64,000 nt of DNA from positions 1,302,001 to 1,366,000 of the forward strand of contig JAQSEB010000050.1 in assembly GCA_030063045.1 (NCBI GenBank), written 5' to 3'. Of this stretch, positions 1 to 12,357 are shown piece by piece. Below the pieces are notes generated by a model. It ran no database searches. It was not told where the DNA came from and saw only the letters and a list, made by a program, of their open reading frames with translations. Every line of letters begins with the position of its first letter. Position 1 is the stretch's first letter. Position numbers and translations under genes: made by a program. This DNA comes from Pratylenchus scribneri (taxonomy: Eukaryota > Nematoda > Chromadorea > Rhabditida > Pratylenchidae).

Positions 1-1308
1 TTTGACCACAAATTTGCAAGGCCCAATTTTCAAGCCTTTCCATTCCGCTCCTTCCAATTCCAATGTCCAAGTCCCAAATCCCCTCCCAAAATGTTCTCCT
101 TTCAATTCCCTCTGGCCATATCCCCCATCCACCCACTTCCCCTCCCAATTTCAACTGGCCATTGTGTGGACAACTCCCCAACTAAAACCCATTTTCAACA
201 AATGCTCCCTCCTCCCATTCAATTTCATTCCATCTTCATTCCGGTTGATTTATTCCTCTTTTCCCAAAAATGTTTTCCGCCTTCCCTTACAATTTATATT
301 TTGCCGTCTTTTCCACAAATATTTTGCCCATCTCCTTAAAATGACCCATATGGCACAATGGCACAAAAAGAGCCTTAATTAATTGATAAGAAAATTTTAT
401 TTTTTTTCATAAATCTTATCACTTTTATTTTTGTTTACCTATTAAAGTGATCCAACGGGGGCACAAAAAGGGGTGTTAGGTATATTTATTTTTGTGTTTA
501 CATTAAACTTTATCTCACTTTCCAACCTTTTTTCACGTTTATTTTTGACCAATCTCTGCCCTTCTTCTTCTGAATGAATGAAGGAATTTGCAGCACATTT
601 GGCCATTAATTCCTCCTTCCCCTAACTTCCATCGATTTCCATCCCCCAACTTTGCCAATTCATTTTCTTGCATTGCACCGACCAAATCCCCTCCTTCCAC
701 AACAGTTGTTTCCCATTTCCTTCATTTCCATTCGCCTTTTCATCAGCGCTTCTGGCGCCCCCTCATCAATGGGAAAAGCAATATATTTATCCCTTATTTT
801 CTTTTTCCGATGTGGATCGACGCTCGACGGCAAGAAATGTGGTCTGCCTTCATAATGTGGCCAGAAGGAAGTGGAAAGCCCAAATCGCCACCAACGCCTC
901 CTAGTCCTAGGCTTCTGCTGCTGGCAATCCTCCCAAGCCCCTCCACAATTTCCCCTTTCCCTCATCAAAGTCTCCACAATTGACTCACTTTTCTCCCACA
1001 TCAATTTTGCCTTCTAAAATCACCGCCCACCCAAAAGTCAGAACCCAATCCCCATCCCAATTTTCTTCAATTGTTGCAACCAAAAAATTTCATTAATTCT
1101 GCCCATTTTTGGCCCAACATAAAAAAATGCACGTGACATTAATTTGGAGTAAATTTTGGGCAAAATCAACGCCCACCCAAAACACTGTAGGAAAAATCCC
1201 TTTGATTCTGCCCTTTTTTGATCCCCAATCTGTTAATGCCTTAGGCCATATTCAAAAATAATTCATGAAGATTTTTTTTTTTTTGCCTGGAAATTCTCTA
1301 ATTTTTAG
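1..1308. other. Upstream intergenic region, no gene seen
   Basis: The first 1 kb is strongly C/T-rich on the + strand with scattered CCC and TTCC runs. Open frames exist on both strands but are low-complexity, with no domain, signal peptide or plausible splice structure. It probably holds the promoter and 5' flank of the integrin gene. A TTTTTAG directly before the ATG at 1309 fits a spliced-leader or cis-splice acceptor. Confidence 0.5.
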
Positions 1309-4300
1309 ATGGCCATAAAAATGAGGTATTTCCTCATTTGGCTAATTCTTTTGTTTGCAATCAAAATTGTTAATTCATTCAATGTGGACACACGAAATGC
1401 TCAAATCCATCGAAGGCCCAACACTGGCTTCGGCTATTCCCTTGATTTTGCCTATCGGGATCGACAAAGGGGAAAATACACGTAAATTGAATCTAGGGGC
1501 ATACCTGGGTCATTCTTTTGACCATAACTCGACGAGGCAATAACCAATTTTGGAAGGCGATATGCCATTTTGAAGCCCTAAATGCCCTCTAAAAAGTGGC
1601 TTTATTAATTTTTTGAAAATTTAAAGCATTTTGTAAAATAAGCGACTTTTCCTTCAAAAATTCGGGTTAATTACACTCAAAGACATGTAACTTTTTTTAA
1701 AGTTGGAATTGGAATCCATAAAATTCAAATGGCCAAATTATAGAGGAGACTTTGAGCTTTCAAATTGGTATATCGCCTTCACAGATTGGTTATCGCTTCG
1801 TTGAGTTATAGCTAATATTCTAATCATAAAAATTGCCATTCTTCTTTTTTAATTAATCAATGAATTTATTCAAATTTTATATAGGGAATTCCTTGCAAAT
1901 TCCAATCTTTTACTTCCATTTACATCAAAAAATGCTTTCATCCTTTTTCAGCCTTTTGGTTGGTGCCCCATTTGCGCAAACATCGCAACGAAGACTGCAA
2001 AAAACGGGTGCCGTTTATGGTTGCGAAGTGGACCAAAATTTGTGCGTGGAAATTTTATTTGACCAAAAAGGTTGGGGAAAGACCTTTTTTAATTCAAAAT
2101 AATCCCTCCATTTTGAAGGAAATGAATTGCGATTGAATGGCTCCTCATTGTTGCCAATTGAGGAGAAATCCAATCAAATGTTCGGCGCCACCGTTGTTGC
2201 CTCCAAGAATGGGGACAATGTTTTGGTGAGTGAAATTTTGGGGCGAAGGAATAATTAATAAGAGGGAAAAAGAAGCCCAAATTCCACTAAATTGGAGAAA
2301 TTCAGTATTTTGCCCTTTGGGTAAATTCAATAGAGCCGTATCAGAATTCAGAACCTGAGCCATTCTTTTGGTCAAATCTCAATAATAAAATAAACAAATT
2401 GGGAAGGCAATATACCATTTGAAAGCCCTTATTCTCTTTTATAAAGTGGCCAATTTTAAATTGAATAAATTCCAGTTTTTAAAAAATGTTACATGTCTTT
2501 GAGTGTAATCTACCCAAATTTTTGGAGAAAAAGCCGCTTATTTTACAAATTATTTCAACATTTCAAAAAATTATTTAAGCCACTTTTTAGAGGACATTTA
2601 GAGCTTTCAAATTGCATCTCGCCTTCCCGAATTGGTACTTCCTTTTTAAGATATGGCCAAAAGTATGTCCCTGGTATTAAAATGTCCCGTTTCAAAAAAG
2701 AGGCTCCTTATTAGTCCTTATTAAAGAAATGAAGCGATTATTTTTCCATAAATTATTGGTTAAGAAATCAAGGGATATCATAAAATGAATTATTTTTTTA
2801 TCCTAGAATTTTTCTCAATTTTCCAATCAATTTTGTTGGAAGATATTAAATTGCCAAATCGCCAATTATCAAATTGTTATTTTCCCGCAGGCCTGCGCCC
2901 CACATTACAAATATTTTTTTGCCAAATTTGAAGTGGTCGAACCGGTTGGCAGTTGCTATTATGCCCGCGACCATTTCAGCACAATTCAAGAATATGCCCC
3001 GTGCCGCCAAGAACGTTCGAAAACACTCCCTTCTTCCCCATTTTATTTTTATTTTATTTTTTCCAATTTAAGCCGCCCGACATGGCCATCATCGTTTGGG
3101 CTATGGAATGTGCGGATTCAGTGCGGCTATTCCGGACAAAGGCGATCAACGACTTGTATGTTCATTCATTTTTGGGGGAATTTTAAATAAAACAATCAAA
3201 AAATAGAAGCATAGGAGATTATTGACCAATGATTTCGGCCACTTAACTCATCGAGGAAATAGCCAATTTGGGAAGGGAATATATCATTTGAAAGCTGAAA
3301 ATGTCCTCTAAAAAGTGGCTTATTTTAATTTATGAAATTCAATTTTTAAAAAAACATATCTTTGAGTGAGTGTATTGAATCTAAATTCGATTATTTTACA
3401 AAATATTTTAAATATTCAAAAAAATAATTAAGCCATTTTTTAAGGAGATTTTAGGGCTTTCGAATGGCATATTATAGCCTTCCCAATTTGGTGTTTCCTT
3501 TTCGATCTTGAGATATGAACAAAAGGATGGCCTAGATACTTAAATGATGGCACTCAATTTTTCTTTCGCAAAAATGAGTCCAACACAATGTTGAATAATC
3601 TAAATAAATTGTAAAATTTTTTCCAGTTCATTTCGGGCCCAGGCGTTTGGTATTGGCAAGGCGCAGTTTTCTCGCAAAATATTCAAAATATAACGGATCG
3701 ACCGAGCACGGCGGATGGGCCAGCCCACACGGATCATCATCAATTGGGTAGCCAAAAATGAATAATAAATTTGGATTAATTTCATTTGTGAAGGATATTC
3801 AACTGCCAGCGGCGATTTTGACGGGGACAATCAAGAGGACATTGTTGTTGGCGTTCCCCGGGGCAATGAACTCATTGGAATGGTTGGCATTTTAATGAAT
3901 TGTAATGAATTGAAGTAATTAAAAAGGTGTCCATCTACACTGCCCAACTTCGTCCAATTGCCAATTTGACCGAAAAGAATGGCCAACGGGGTCAATATTT
4001 TGGCGCATCCGTGGCCGTTTTGGACTTGGTAAGGAATAATGGGGGTAATTTATCAATTCATATAAACATAATTTCCATCTACTATTTTGGGACAACATTT
4101 TTATTAAAATTTTGAATATTTAGAACAATGATGGGCTCCAAGATTTGGTCGTTGGTTCGCCACTTTACATTGATTGGACCAGTGGGGTCGATGACAAAAC
4201 GCAGGAGCGTAAACCACGCTATGATGTTGGCAAAATCAGTGTTTACATTCAAACTGGAGTGGTCAGTTGTTAATTAATTAATTTTTAAAAAACATTAAAT

Positions 4301-7300
4301 TTTCTAAAATATTTTACGTGTTTTGAGGGCATATAACTTGGCCCATAACAAAGTCTTGGGGCTTAGTAATAGGTTTAGAGGTAGAATAAGATTATGGCTT
4401 AGTTCTCGGAGCATAGAAATCTTAAAGAAACTTGTATAATTAGAATAATTTCACCTGTTTAAACTCCGCCTGTTTTTAAGAATAAATCCGCCTGTTTGAC
4501 AAAGTTTTAATTCCGCCTGGTTGACTAAATTTTAATAATTCCGCCTGTTTGACTAAGTTTTAATAATTCCGCCTGTTTGTGTTTTCACTTAGAATAATTC
4601 CGCCTGACGAACTTAGAATAATTCCGCCTGTTTTACTTAGAATAATTCCGCCTGGCGAACTTAGAATAATTCCGCCTGGCGAACTTAGAATAATTCCGCC
4701 TGGCGAACTTAGAATAATTCCGCCTGGCGAACTTAGAATATTCCGCCTGGCGAACTTAGAATAATTCCGCCTGGCGAACTTAGAATAATTCCGCCTGTTT
4801 TACTTAGAATAATTCCGCCTGGCGAACTTAGAATAATTCCGCCTGGCGAACTTAGAATAATTCCGCCTGGCGAACTTGGAATAATTCCGCCTGGCGAACT
4901 TAGAATAATCCCGCCTGGCGAACATAGAATAATTCCGCCTGGCGAACTTAGAATAATTCCGCCTGTTTTACTTAGAATAATTCCGCCTGGCGAACATAGA
5001 ATAATTCCGCCTGGCGAACTTAGAATAATTCCGCCTGTTTTGCTTGAAATAATTCCGCCTGTTTTAATTACATCTATGATTTTCAAATTTATATGGCCTT
5101 AAGAAGATTATTTTTAGATGCAAAAAATTTTTCAGTAAATTCAATGTTTTTGCTAAATTAAATATTAACTTTATTAAATACCAAAATTGAAGGGAACATT
5201 CCGTGACCCCGTCCAAATCCTTGGCCAAGATCAATGGGGCCGATTCGGGTATTCCGTGGCAGGTGCTGGCGATTTGAATGGTGACGGATTCCAAGATTTA
5301 TTGGTTGGCGCGCCATTCGATGGAGAGGATGGTCGAGGGTGAATTTTGTGTTTTATCTTTTATCCTCAAATTCATTCCCTAATTTTCTAAGGGCCGTTTA
5401 CGTTTTCCATGGATCGGAGGAAGGCATCCGCGAGAAATACACACAACGAATTTTGGCCAAAGACGTGCACAGGGATATGCGCCAATTTGGATTCGCCGTG
5501 CGCGGTGGACGCGATGTGGATGGAAATGGGTATCCAGGTGAGCTATTATGGATAAATTTACCATCACCAAGGATTGTTTATCTTCCTTGATTAGCCCCAA
5601 TTTATTAGACCTTTAAAATGGGATGACAAAATCCGGTTACCAGTTTTAAAAAATGCCAGTTTTCGTTCGATTCCGATTTCTTATTTTCGGTTATTTTGAG
5701 AAAAATTCCAAATTTCGGTTTTAAATTCAACGGTTTTTGAAACCAAAACCAACCGTGAGCTAAGCTAACCGTAAGTATTAACAGAGCCATAAATCTTCTG
5801 GAATTTAAGCCAAGTGTCCACTTTATATAACAAATGGCCGAAAAATCTTCCGATTTAATAAATCCTTTTTTTCTCCTCGTCAGATATTGCCATTGGCGCA
5901 CCACAAAGCCATCAAGTTGCCCTGCTTCGCACGCGTCCAGTCATTCAAGTGACCGGTTCAGGTTGGCAAATTGAAAATATTCTTTTTTGAATAATTTTCA
6001 TCAATTTTTAAAGTGCGAACAACCCGAAAAACGATAAATTTGGACGACAAACAATGCATCACGGAATTTGGCCGAATGCCTTGGTACAATCCCCCAATTT
6101 ATTTAGTCAATTTTTATGAACAATTTTACAGTGAAAAACTTCGAGTTTGTCTGAAATATGCGGGAAAATTGGGGGCGGAACATGGTCGTGCCGAGCTGAA
6201 AGTGGACATCCATTTGGACGCCCTCAAAAAGGGATTATCGTCGAGGGCATTTTTTGCACGAAAGGATTTGGAAAGGCGAAGTGGAATTCGAGTGCATCCG
6301 GCCTCATCAAGCAGGGAACAACCTGACCGAATTGAGCACATCATCACGATGACAAAGGGCCGGGAACATTGCGAAACATATGAAGTGTATATACCGGTAT
6401 GTTTTTGAATAATATATTTTTGGAATTTGAATTATGGAAGTGAAATTATGGATGACTGAATAAGAATAATTTTGAATTTATTCCACTAAAATCCAAATAA
6501 TTATTAAATCGTAGGGAATTTTCTCCTTTATAAAAAATATCATCAAAACTATTAAAATCGGTTAATATTAACATTGACGCATTGGCGTTATAAAAGCTTC
6601 TAAAAGACAATGCTATGACATATTCATTGATATTGCCCAAGGAAAGGAATTAAATAACTTGATGAGTGAAAAAGCTCTATTTTGATTTAAGTAAAGGAAA
6701 AAATACGGTAGCAGAATGCCCCCTGCCACAATCAGCAAGGAAAGAATGTTTTGAGGGCATATCAAAAAGGGTAACTGAGTACTCTCCCCTTGATTAAAAG
6801 GAAGGGAAAAATACGGTACCAGCAGAGCGCTCCTCTCACAATCAGCAAGCAGCAACAAAGAGGATTGCCTTGAAGCATATTCATATTCACCTTCTCTGCT
6901 TTCTCTTGTTGATTTAAGGAAGGAAAAATACGGTAGCAGAATGCCTGCCTTCCTTCCAAAATTAGTTAGTTATTTCCTCTCCAGAGTTAGTGTCAAAATA
7001 ATAGACCAAGTTCTGACATTGTCTTATACACTAACTAAGATCTAAGATTGATTAAAATTCTGGCAAATGTTTCAAAAAAATAATAATTTTCCATTCAAAA
7101 GGACACAATTCGTGACAAAATTTCGCCCATCCTTTTGTCCGTCAACTACAGCTATGTGGAGAGGGGTGATTCTGGACAGTTGGAACCGGCAGTGGACACA
7201 ACCATGGGTGATAGTATGAACACAGAATTGATCATTGAGAAGGACTGCGGCGATGACAATGTTTGCGTCCCGGATTTGCACATTCATTCACAACCGTCAG

Positions 7301-10300
7301 TTTTTTTTCGACTTTTTCTATTAATATTACTGAAATGGATTTATTAATTAATAAAATTAAACAAATATTCTAGGAATTGAGATTGCAGCCTTCTTGGGTT
7401 CCTTCAATCCTTTTCTCATAGTTTATTTTTTTCTCCTAAGTCCTAACTATATTTTTTTCTCTCACCAAAGTGTTTTTCTTCTATTTTATCCTTTTTAATA
7501 TATTTACTCATCAGGGCGAAGGAGAAGTTCACGATTGGCACAATGGATCAAACATTGACGTTGAATGTTAGCGTGGAGAACAAAGGCGAAGATTCATATT
7601 TGACTCAATATTTTGTGACAATTCCACCTGGATTCGAATATGGCGGCATTGAAAATTACGAGACAAAGGTGAGGGAGAAAAAAATAAAAAAAAGTAGAAC
7701 CTCCTATATCCATTCGAATTGATTTTACTAAATTATGTAGGATTTGGTTCAGGGTTGGGGACATTGCTGATTATAAAATAGGAGGAAAGAAGAAACCCAA
7801 AACAGGCGGAATTATTCTAAGTTCGCCAGGCGGAATTATTCTAAGTTCGCCAGGTGGAATTATTCTAAGTTCGCCAGGCGGAATTATTCTAATTAAAACA
7901 GGCGGAATTATTCTAAGTAAAACAGGCGGAATTATTCTAAGTAAAACAGGCGGAATTATTTTAAGTTCGCCAGGCGGAATAATTCTAAGTTCGCCAGGCG
8001 GAATTATTCTAAGTTCGCCAGGCGGAATTATTCTGAGTTCGCCAGGCGGAATTATTCTAAGTTCGCCAGGCGGAATTATTCTAAGTTCGCCAGGCGGAAT
8101 TATTCTAAGTTCGCCAGGCGGAATTAAAACAGGCGGAATTATTCTAAGTTCGCCAGGCGGAATTAAAACAGGCGGAATTATTCTAAGTTCGCCAGGCAGA
8201 ATTATTCTAAGTTTGCCAGGCGGAATTATTCTAATTAAAACAGGCGGAATTATTCTTAAAACAGGCTTAACACAAAACTGGTCTAAGAATTTTACTTTTT
8301 AATTCTATTCATTCCTTTACCACTATTTTCTAATTTCACAGTATTCCGTGAGTTGTTCACCCGCTGAACACCAACAGCAACATGATAAATCGCAACCATA
8401 TGAATTTGTTTGCGACATTGGCAATCCCCTGCCGGCCGGTGCCACCGCTGCATTTGGATTCAAAATGCGTGGCACCGCCGACATTGATATGTCCAAGGAA
8501 TTTGTGGAAGTGAAAATGGGCGTGAACAGGTTGGTGATTTTGGATGGAAATGAGGATTGATTATTTTATAAAATATTTAAATTATCGAAAAAAAATATCA
8601 TATCAAACTTTAAAGTTGCGACTTTAGAATTAGGATAAATTAAAAGTAGGGCTTTTATCTCTCACGGCATACAGTATAGGATTTTAAAGAAGCTCAATTT
8701 GACCAAATTATATGCCAGAAAAATTATTTTTTTTACACGAAAAATTTTCGTTAAATTAAATTTTTTTCTGCAAATGAATTAATGTCAATTATTTTATGCA
8801 GCACAAATGAGGAGGAACCCGGCAATGTTGGAGACAATCAAATGGTTTTGCACGTGCCATTGGAGGTGAATGCCCAATTGAGTGTGAGTGGCAGAAGCCA
8901 TCCAGAACAAGTGGACTACAGCATTCGGAATAGGACACAAGGCGATGCGGCCACATTTGACTTTGAGATTGGGCCAATTGTTAGCCATTTGTTTCAGGTG
9001 AAATTTGGGAGATTTTGGGGGACTATATTTGGTGCCAATTTAAGATCACCAATCGAGGGCCATCGACCATTTCCGGTGCCCATTTGGACATTGTTTGGCC
9101 CTCATATTCGGAGACGGGCAAATATTTGCTCTATTTGATCGATCAACCATTCATTAGTGATTCAACAAAGGCAAAATGCCGAATCAATCAACCGCAGAAT
9201 ATAAATCCGGCCAATTTGGCGGTAAAACATACTAATCATTTCAATTACCGAATATCTATAAAAAGAAATTACTAAATTTGTTAAAAACTTTTTGCTTCAA
9301 AAAATAATTCTTTTGTGGCCATATATCTTGGCCATAACAAAATGTAGGGATTTAGGATTAGGCTAGGTTTAAATTAAAATTAGGGCTTATTGGCTCTCGG
9401 AACATAGGAAGGAACCTTAAAAGAAGACCAGATTTGGCCAAGCTTTTGGTCCCATAAATATTATTTTCCGATACGAAAATTTTACCACAAATTCAATGTT
9501 TTTTTTCACTAAATTAAATAATATCCATATGTATTCATAAATAGATTTCCAATGAGCATGTGCCAACCCCGGGGCCCAGTGGAGTTCACGGCATTTCATT
9601 GGAGGAAGGCGAAGAAGGGGAAGAGGAGGAAGAAGTAGTCGAAACACCGGCACATCGTAATGGCGAAGAAGTTCAAGCGGAAGATGAAGAAGATGAGGAA
9701 GAAGAAGAGGAGGAAGAGGGGGAAGAGTTTTATGGGAAGAAGAGACGACGCCGTCGCCGTCAAACGGATGAATCCATTGCGGCGGTTAGGCGAAATTTGC
9801 GCCAACAAAAGCAAATGTTACGTGAAGCCGTGGATCAGGCAAAGGATGCAGGCGCTGCTGTGGATTACCATGGGCAATTGGGCCGAAAAACGCTGGTAAA
9901 GTGGGAATAAGGGTCAATAAAATTTAGTCAAATTCAAGATTGATTGGATTGGTATTGAGGTCATTCTTTTGACTATAGTTCAACGAGGCTATAGCCAATT
10001 TTGTAAGGCGATATAATATTGAAAAGCTCTAAATGTGATCTACAAAGTGGCTTTTTAAATTTATGAAATTCTACTTTAAATCGATACTAAATTGATTAAT
10101 TAAAGTTAGGGTTGGGGATAACAAGTACCTACTACCTAGGCTATTCTTTACGTATATCTCAATAAGGCAATAGCCAATTTTGTAAGGCGATATGCCATTT
10201 GAAAGCCTAAAATGCCCTCAAAAAAGTGGCTTATTTAAATTTATAAAATTCATGTTTAAAAAAGTTACATGTCTTTATCTAATAAACTCAATTTTTGGAG

Positions 10301-12357
10301 TTAAAGTTGCTTATTTTACAAATTGTTTGAAATTTCCAAAAATAAGTTTAGCCACTTTTTAGAGGACATTTAGGGCTTTAAAATGACATATTGCCTCCAG
10401 AATTGGTTGCTTCCTTGTTGATCTATGAGCCAAAAACTAATTGAATTGTTCTATTTCATTTCATTCGATTTGTGAATTGTGACCCATCAATTTTGCCTTC
10501 AAAAAAAATAAGTAAACAGTGGGCACTCTTCTCCCTTCTGATACCGTATTTATCTTTTCCTTTTTTTACAGTAAAAGGGATGAAGGAAGGTGACAGGTGA
10601 ATTTGCCCTGAGGCAATTATATTGATGAAAAAATACATGAAATATAAGTCAAAGACCACAAATTTTTAAAAATTCATAAAAAATTCAAATTAAATTGAAA
10701 TAATCCCAAATAAAATATTTTTTTATTCAAAAAACATTGCTCTTCACGAATAAAATGGTTTCAAATTTTTTGGTTAAAATTTTTGGCTGCAAAATAGGTC
10801 CTTTTTCAAGTGAATGTAATAAATACGATATTGGAAGAAAATCTGTTTTCTATAAATTGTTTTGAAATTTTCAGAAAATTAGGAAAGCCAATTTTTAGAG
10901 GACATTTAGGGCTTTCAAAAGGTATATCGCCTCCCAAAAATGGTTGCTTCTTTGTAGAGCTATGGCCAAAAGAATGATCAAGTAATTGAGTATCCTGTTC
11001 AGACCAAAAATAAACTGTAGAAGATTGGCCAAATTTAAGTTCAAAATCAAATCGAAAACCACTTCTATCATTGCCAATCAATAATTTTCCTCCATATAAA
11101 TTTCCATCTTTTCCCCGCATAGAATTGTGCCGCATTGAATTGCACCCACATTGAATGCGACATTGGCGCATTGGAGGAAAATGAATTCGTTTTGGTCGAG
11201 ATTTTCTCGCGTCTTTGGGTGAACACCCTGATCGATGATGATGTCCTGGATGGGGACATCTCATCGTTGGCATTCGCCCGAATCAGTGCCCTTCCATTTG
11301 CCAACAATTACAGTCCACCCCCAATGGTCATTGCGGTGAACACGGCGGTGAATCCAACCGATCCGGAGGCTGGCACTTGGGAATTACCGGTACAGTGATG
11401 GATGGGGGGAGGGGAGGAAATTAGGGGAAATGTGGGGAATGTTTCACAACAATTTAGGCCAATTTGACTTAATTTTCGTTAAATTAAAGAAATAAAAAGA
11501 ATTCACAGAGTAGTCCAACTTGTCGTCGAGCCAACTTGACGCCATTTGTAATAACTCATCAAGGACTGAACCAATTTTGATGTTTTAGTATCAAATTAAA
11601 GAGCAGACTTTTGGCTATCAAATAATATTAATTTTATTTTAATTGCTTCAGAATTGATAGAGTTGGGCACAAAAAACCACTTATAATTGGACTTTAGTTC
11701 GGATTAGCAAAATTTTCATTGGATTTTTGGGCATAACTCCTCTAATTCCGAACCAATTTAAATAAAATTAATATCATTGGATAGCCAAAAGTCTGCTCTT
11801 TAATCTGATACAAAAATCATCAAAATTGGCCTTGTACCTGATGAGTTATTATTATCGGCGACAAATTGGGCTGCTCTGACGAAGGCCATTCTCTTTTTTT
11901 TTCTAAAATTTGGATTTTTAAACAATTCTGAATGCAAAAAAAATTTATGGAAAAATCCTAAATTTTCGACCCTTTACAATTTAATCAAATTTCCTTCAAT
12001 TTCAGTGGTGGCTCTGGCTTTTGGCCATCCTCATTGCATTACTCCTATTGGCACTCATCATTTTCTGCTGCTATCAGGTCCCAATTCCCTTCATCTTTCA
12101 ATCCAATTTTCCACATTTTAGTGCGGTTTCTTCAAACGGACTCGTCCTCCGCGTGAAAAGGCACGGCTGAGGCCAGCGGCCAATGAAGTTGAGGAATATG
12201 AGGGCGAAGGCGGACGAAATGATGGTGGCTATTATGCGGACAATACGGCAAGATATGCGCAACCGCAAACGTTTGAACAGAATTTTGGGGGAATTTTTAT
12301 TAATTTTTGGGTAATATTTGCAGGTATTCCTCGGAAAGACATGGCGCCAGGGTTTAA
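1309..12357 (+). CDS. pat-2: Integrin alpha subunit, PAT-2 / alpha-V type
   Basis: Alpha subunit of a cell-surface matrix receptor that pairs with a beta integrin; in nematodes PAT-2 anchors muscle attachments. I place 24 exons: 1309-1481, 1952-2070, 2119-2225, 2891-3014, 3073-3155, 3627-3747, 3794-3882, 3927-4028, 4124-4261, 5193-5338, 5392-5537, 5884-5961, 6014-6083, 6132-6396, 7102-7295, 7515-7668, 8342-8529, 8802-8997, 9045-9221, 9545-9895, 11123-11389, 12006-12077, 12122-12270, 12324-12357. Every phase agrees and the total is 3543 bases (1180 residues). Seen: signal peptide (1-23), then FNVD; FG-GAP repeats with calcium loops (DFDGDNQED, DLNGDGFQD, DVDGNGYPD); a membrane segment at 1097-1120; then CGFFKRTRPP. 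The tail after GFFKR resembles alpha-V/PS2, which favours PAT-2 over laminin-type INA-1. An acidic block at ~909-950 ends in a KKRRRRRR furin-like site. The 48-base intron at 6084-6131 is stop-free and could be retained. Confidence 0.92.
1505..1815. repeat. Palindromic element family A, copy in pat-2 intron 1
   Basis: Imperfect inverted repeat of about 310 bases. The left arm reads towards AAAAAGTGGCTT and the right arm mirrors the ends (TATATCGCCTTC, GTTGAGTTATAG). There is no open frame. This copy fills most of the intron and represents the family: arms of ~150 bases, outer motif like GGCCATATCTC, inner motif like CTAAAAAGTGGCTT. Confidence 0.8.
2355..2685. repeat. Family A copy, pat-2 intron 3
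   Basis: Both arms are present. The right arm keeps CCACTTTTTAGAGGACATTTAGAGC, here given only as a landmark in the 2580-2605 region, and ends in an ATATGGCC-type motif. Confidence 0.8.
3210..3535. repeat. Family A copy, pat-2 intron 5
   Basis: Complete palindromic copy, with the left arm at ~3245-3330 and the right arm at ~3420-3510. It ends shortly before the acceptor of exon 6 at 3627. Confidence 0.8.
4440..5067. repeat. 24-base tandem array in pat-2 intron 9
   Basis: About 24 units in reverse orientation. Each unit holds AATTCCGCCTG and then either the linker GCGAACTTAG or TTTTACTTAG. The left edge (4440-4600) is degenerate, with GTTTGACTAAG linkers. The array lies between the exons ending at 4261 and starting at 5193. 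Confidence 0.95.
6680..6950. repeat. Three diverged tandem copies with AAAAATACGGTA motifs
   Basis: In pat-2 intron 14, a unit of about 110-130 bases occurs three times. Each contains GGAAGGAAAAATACGGTA or a close variant, followed by AGCAGA. The same motif in reverse complement makes up the tandem block near 34.2-34.9 kb. Confidence 0.65.
7801..8270. repeat. 24-base tandem array in pat-2 intron 16
   Basis: About 19 units in forward orientation, GGCGGAATTATTCTAAG alternating with TTCGCCA or TAAAACA linkers. Several units are shortened to GGCGGAATTAAAACA. The orientation is opposite to the other array in this gene. Confidence 0.95.
9957..10980. repeat. Cluster of family A fragments, pat-2 intron 20
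   Basis: A left half-copy (9957-10080) is followed by a nearly full copy (10137-10430) and a separate right half (about 10860-10980). A TACCGTATTTA motif (10544) followed by T/C-rich sequence lies between them. The intron is over 1.2 kb long because of these insertions. Confidence 0.7.
11508..11880. repeat. Palindromic element family B, pat-2 intron 21
   Basis: Inverted repeat of about 370 bases. The left arm contains AATAACTCATCAAGGACTGA and AGAGCAGACTTTTGGCTATC. The right arm carries their reverse complements (GATAGCCAAAAGTCTGCTCT, TGATGAGTTATTA). No coding potential. Related copies occur at 37.3, 38.3 and 58.9 kb. Confidence 0.85.

Noticed and set aside
2..983. Several 67-131 codon frames at the left edge
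   Set aside because: Pyrimidine-rich low-complexity sequence, overlapping frames on both strands, no domain.
4440..5086. Open frames encoding LRIIPPGE- or [12 protein letters not shown] repeat proteins (also at 28.5, 42.4, 46.8, 60.8 kb)
   Set aside because: They are translations of the 24-base arrays, open on both strands because the unit is a multiple of three. They have no starts or splice signals of their own.
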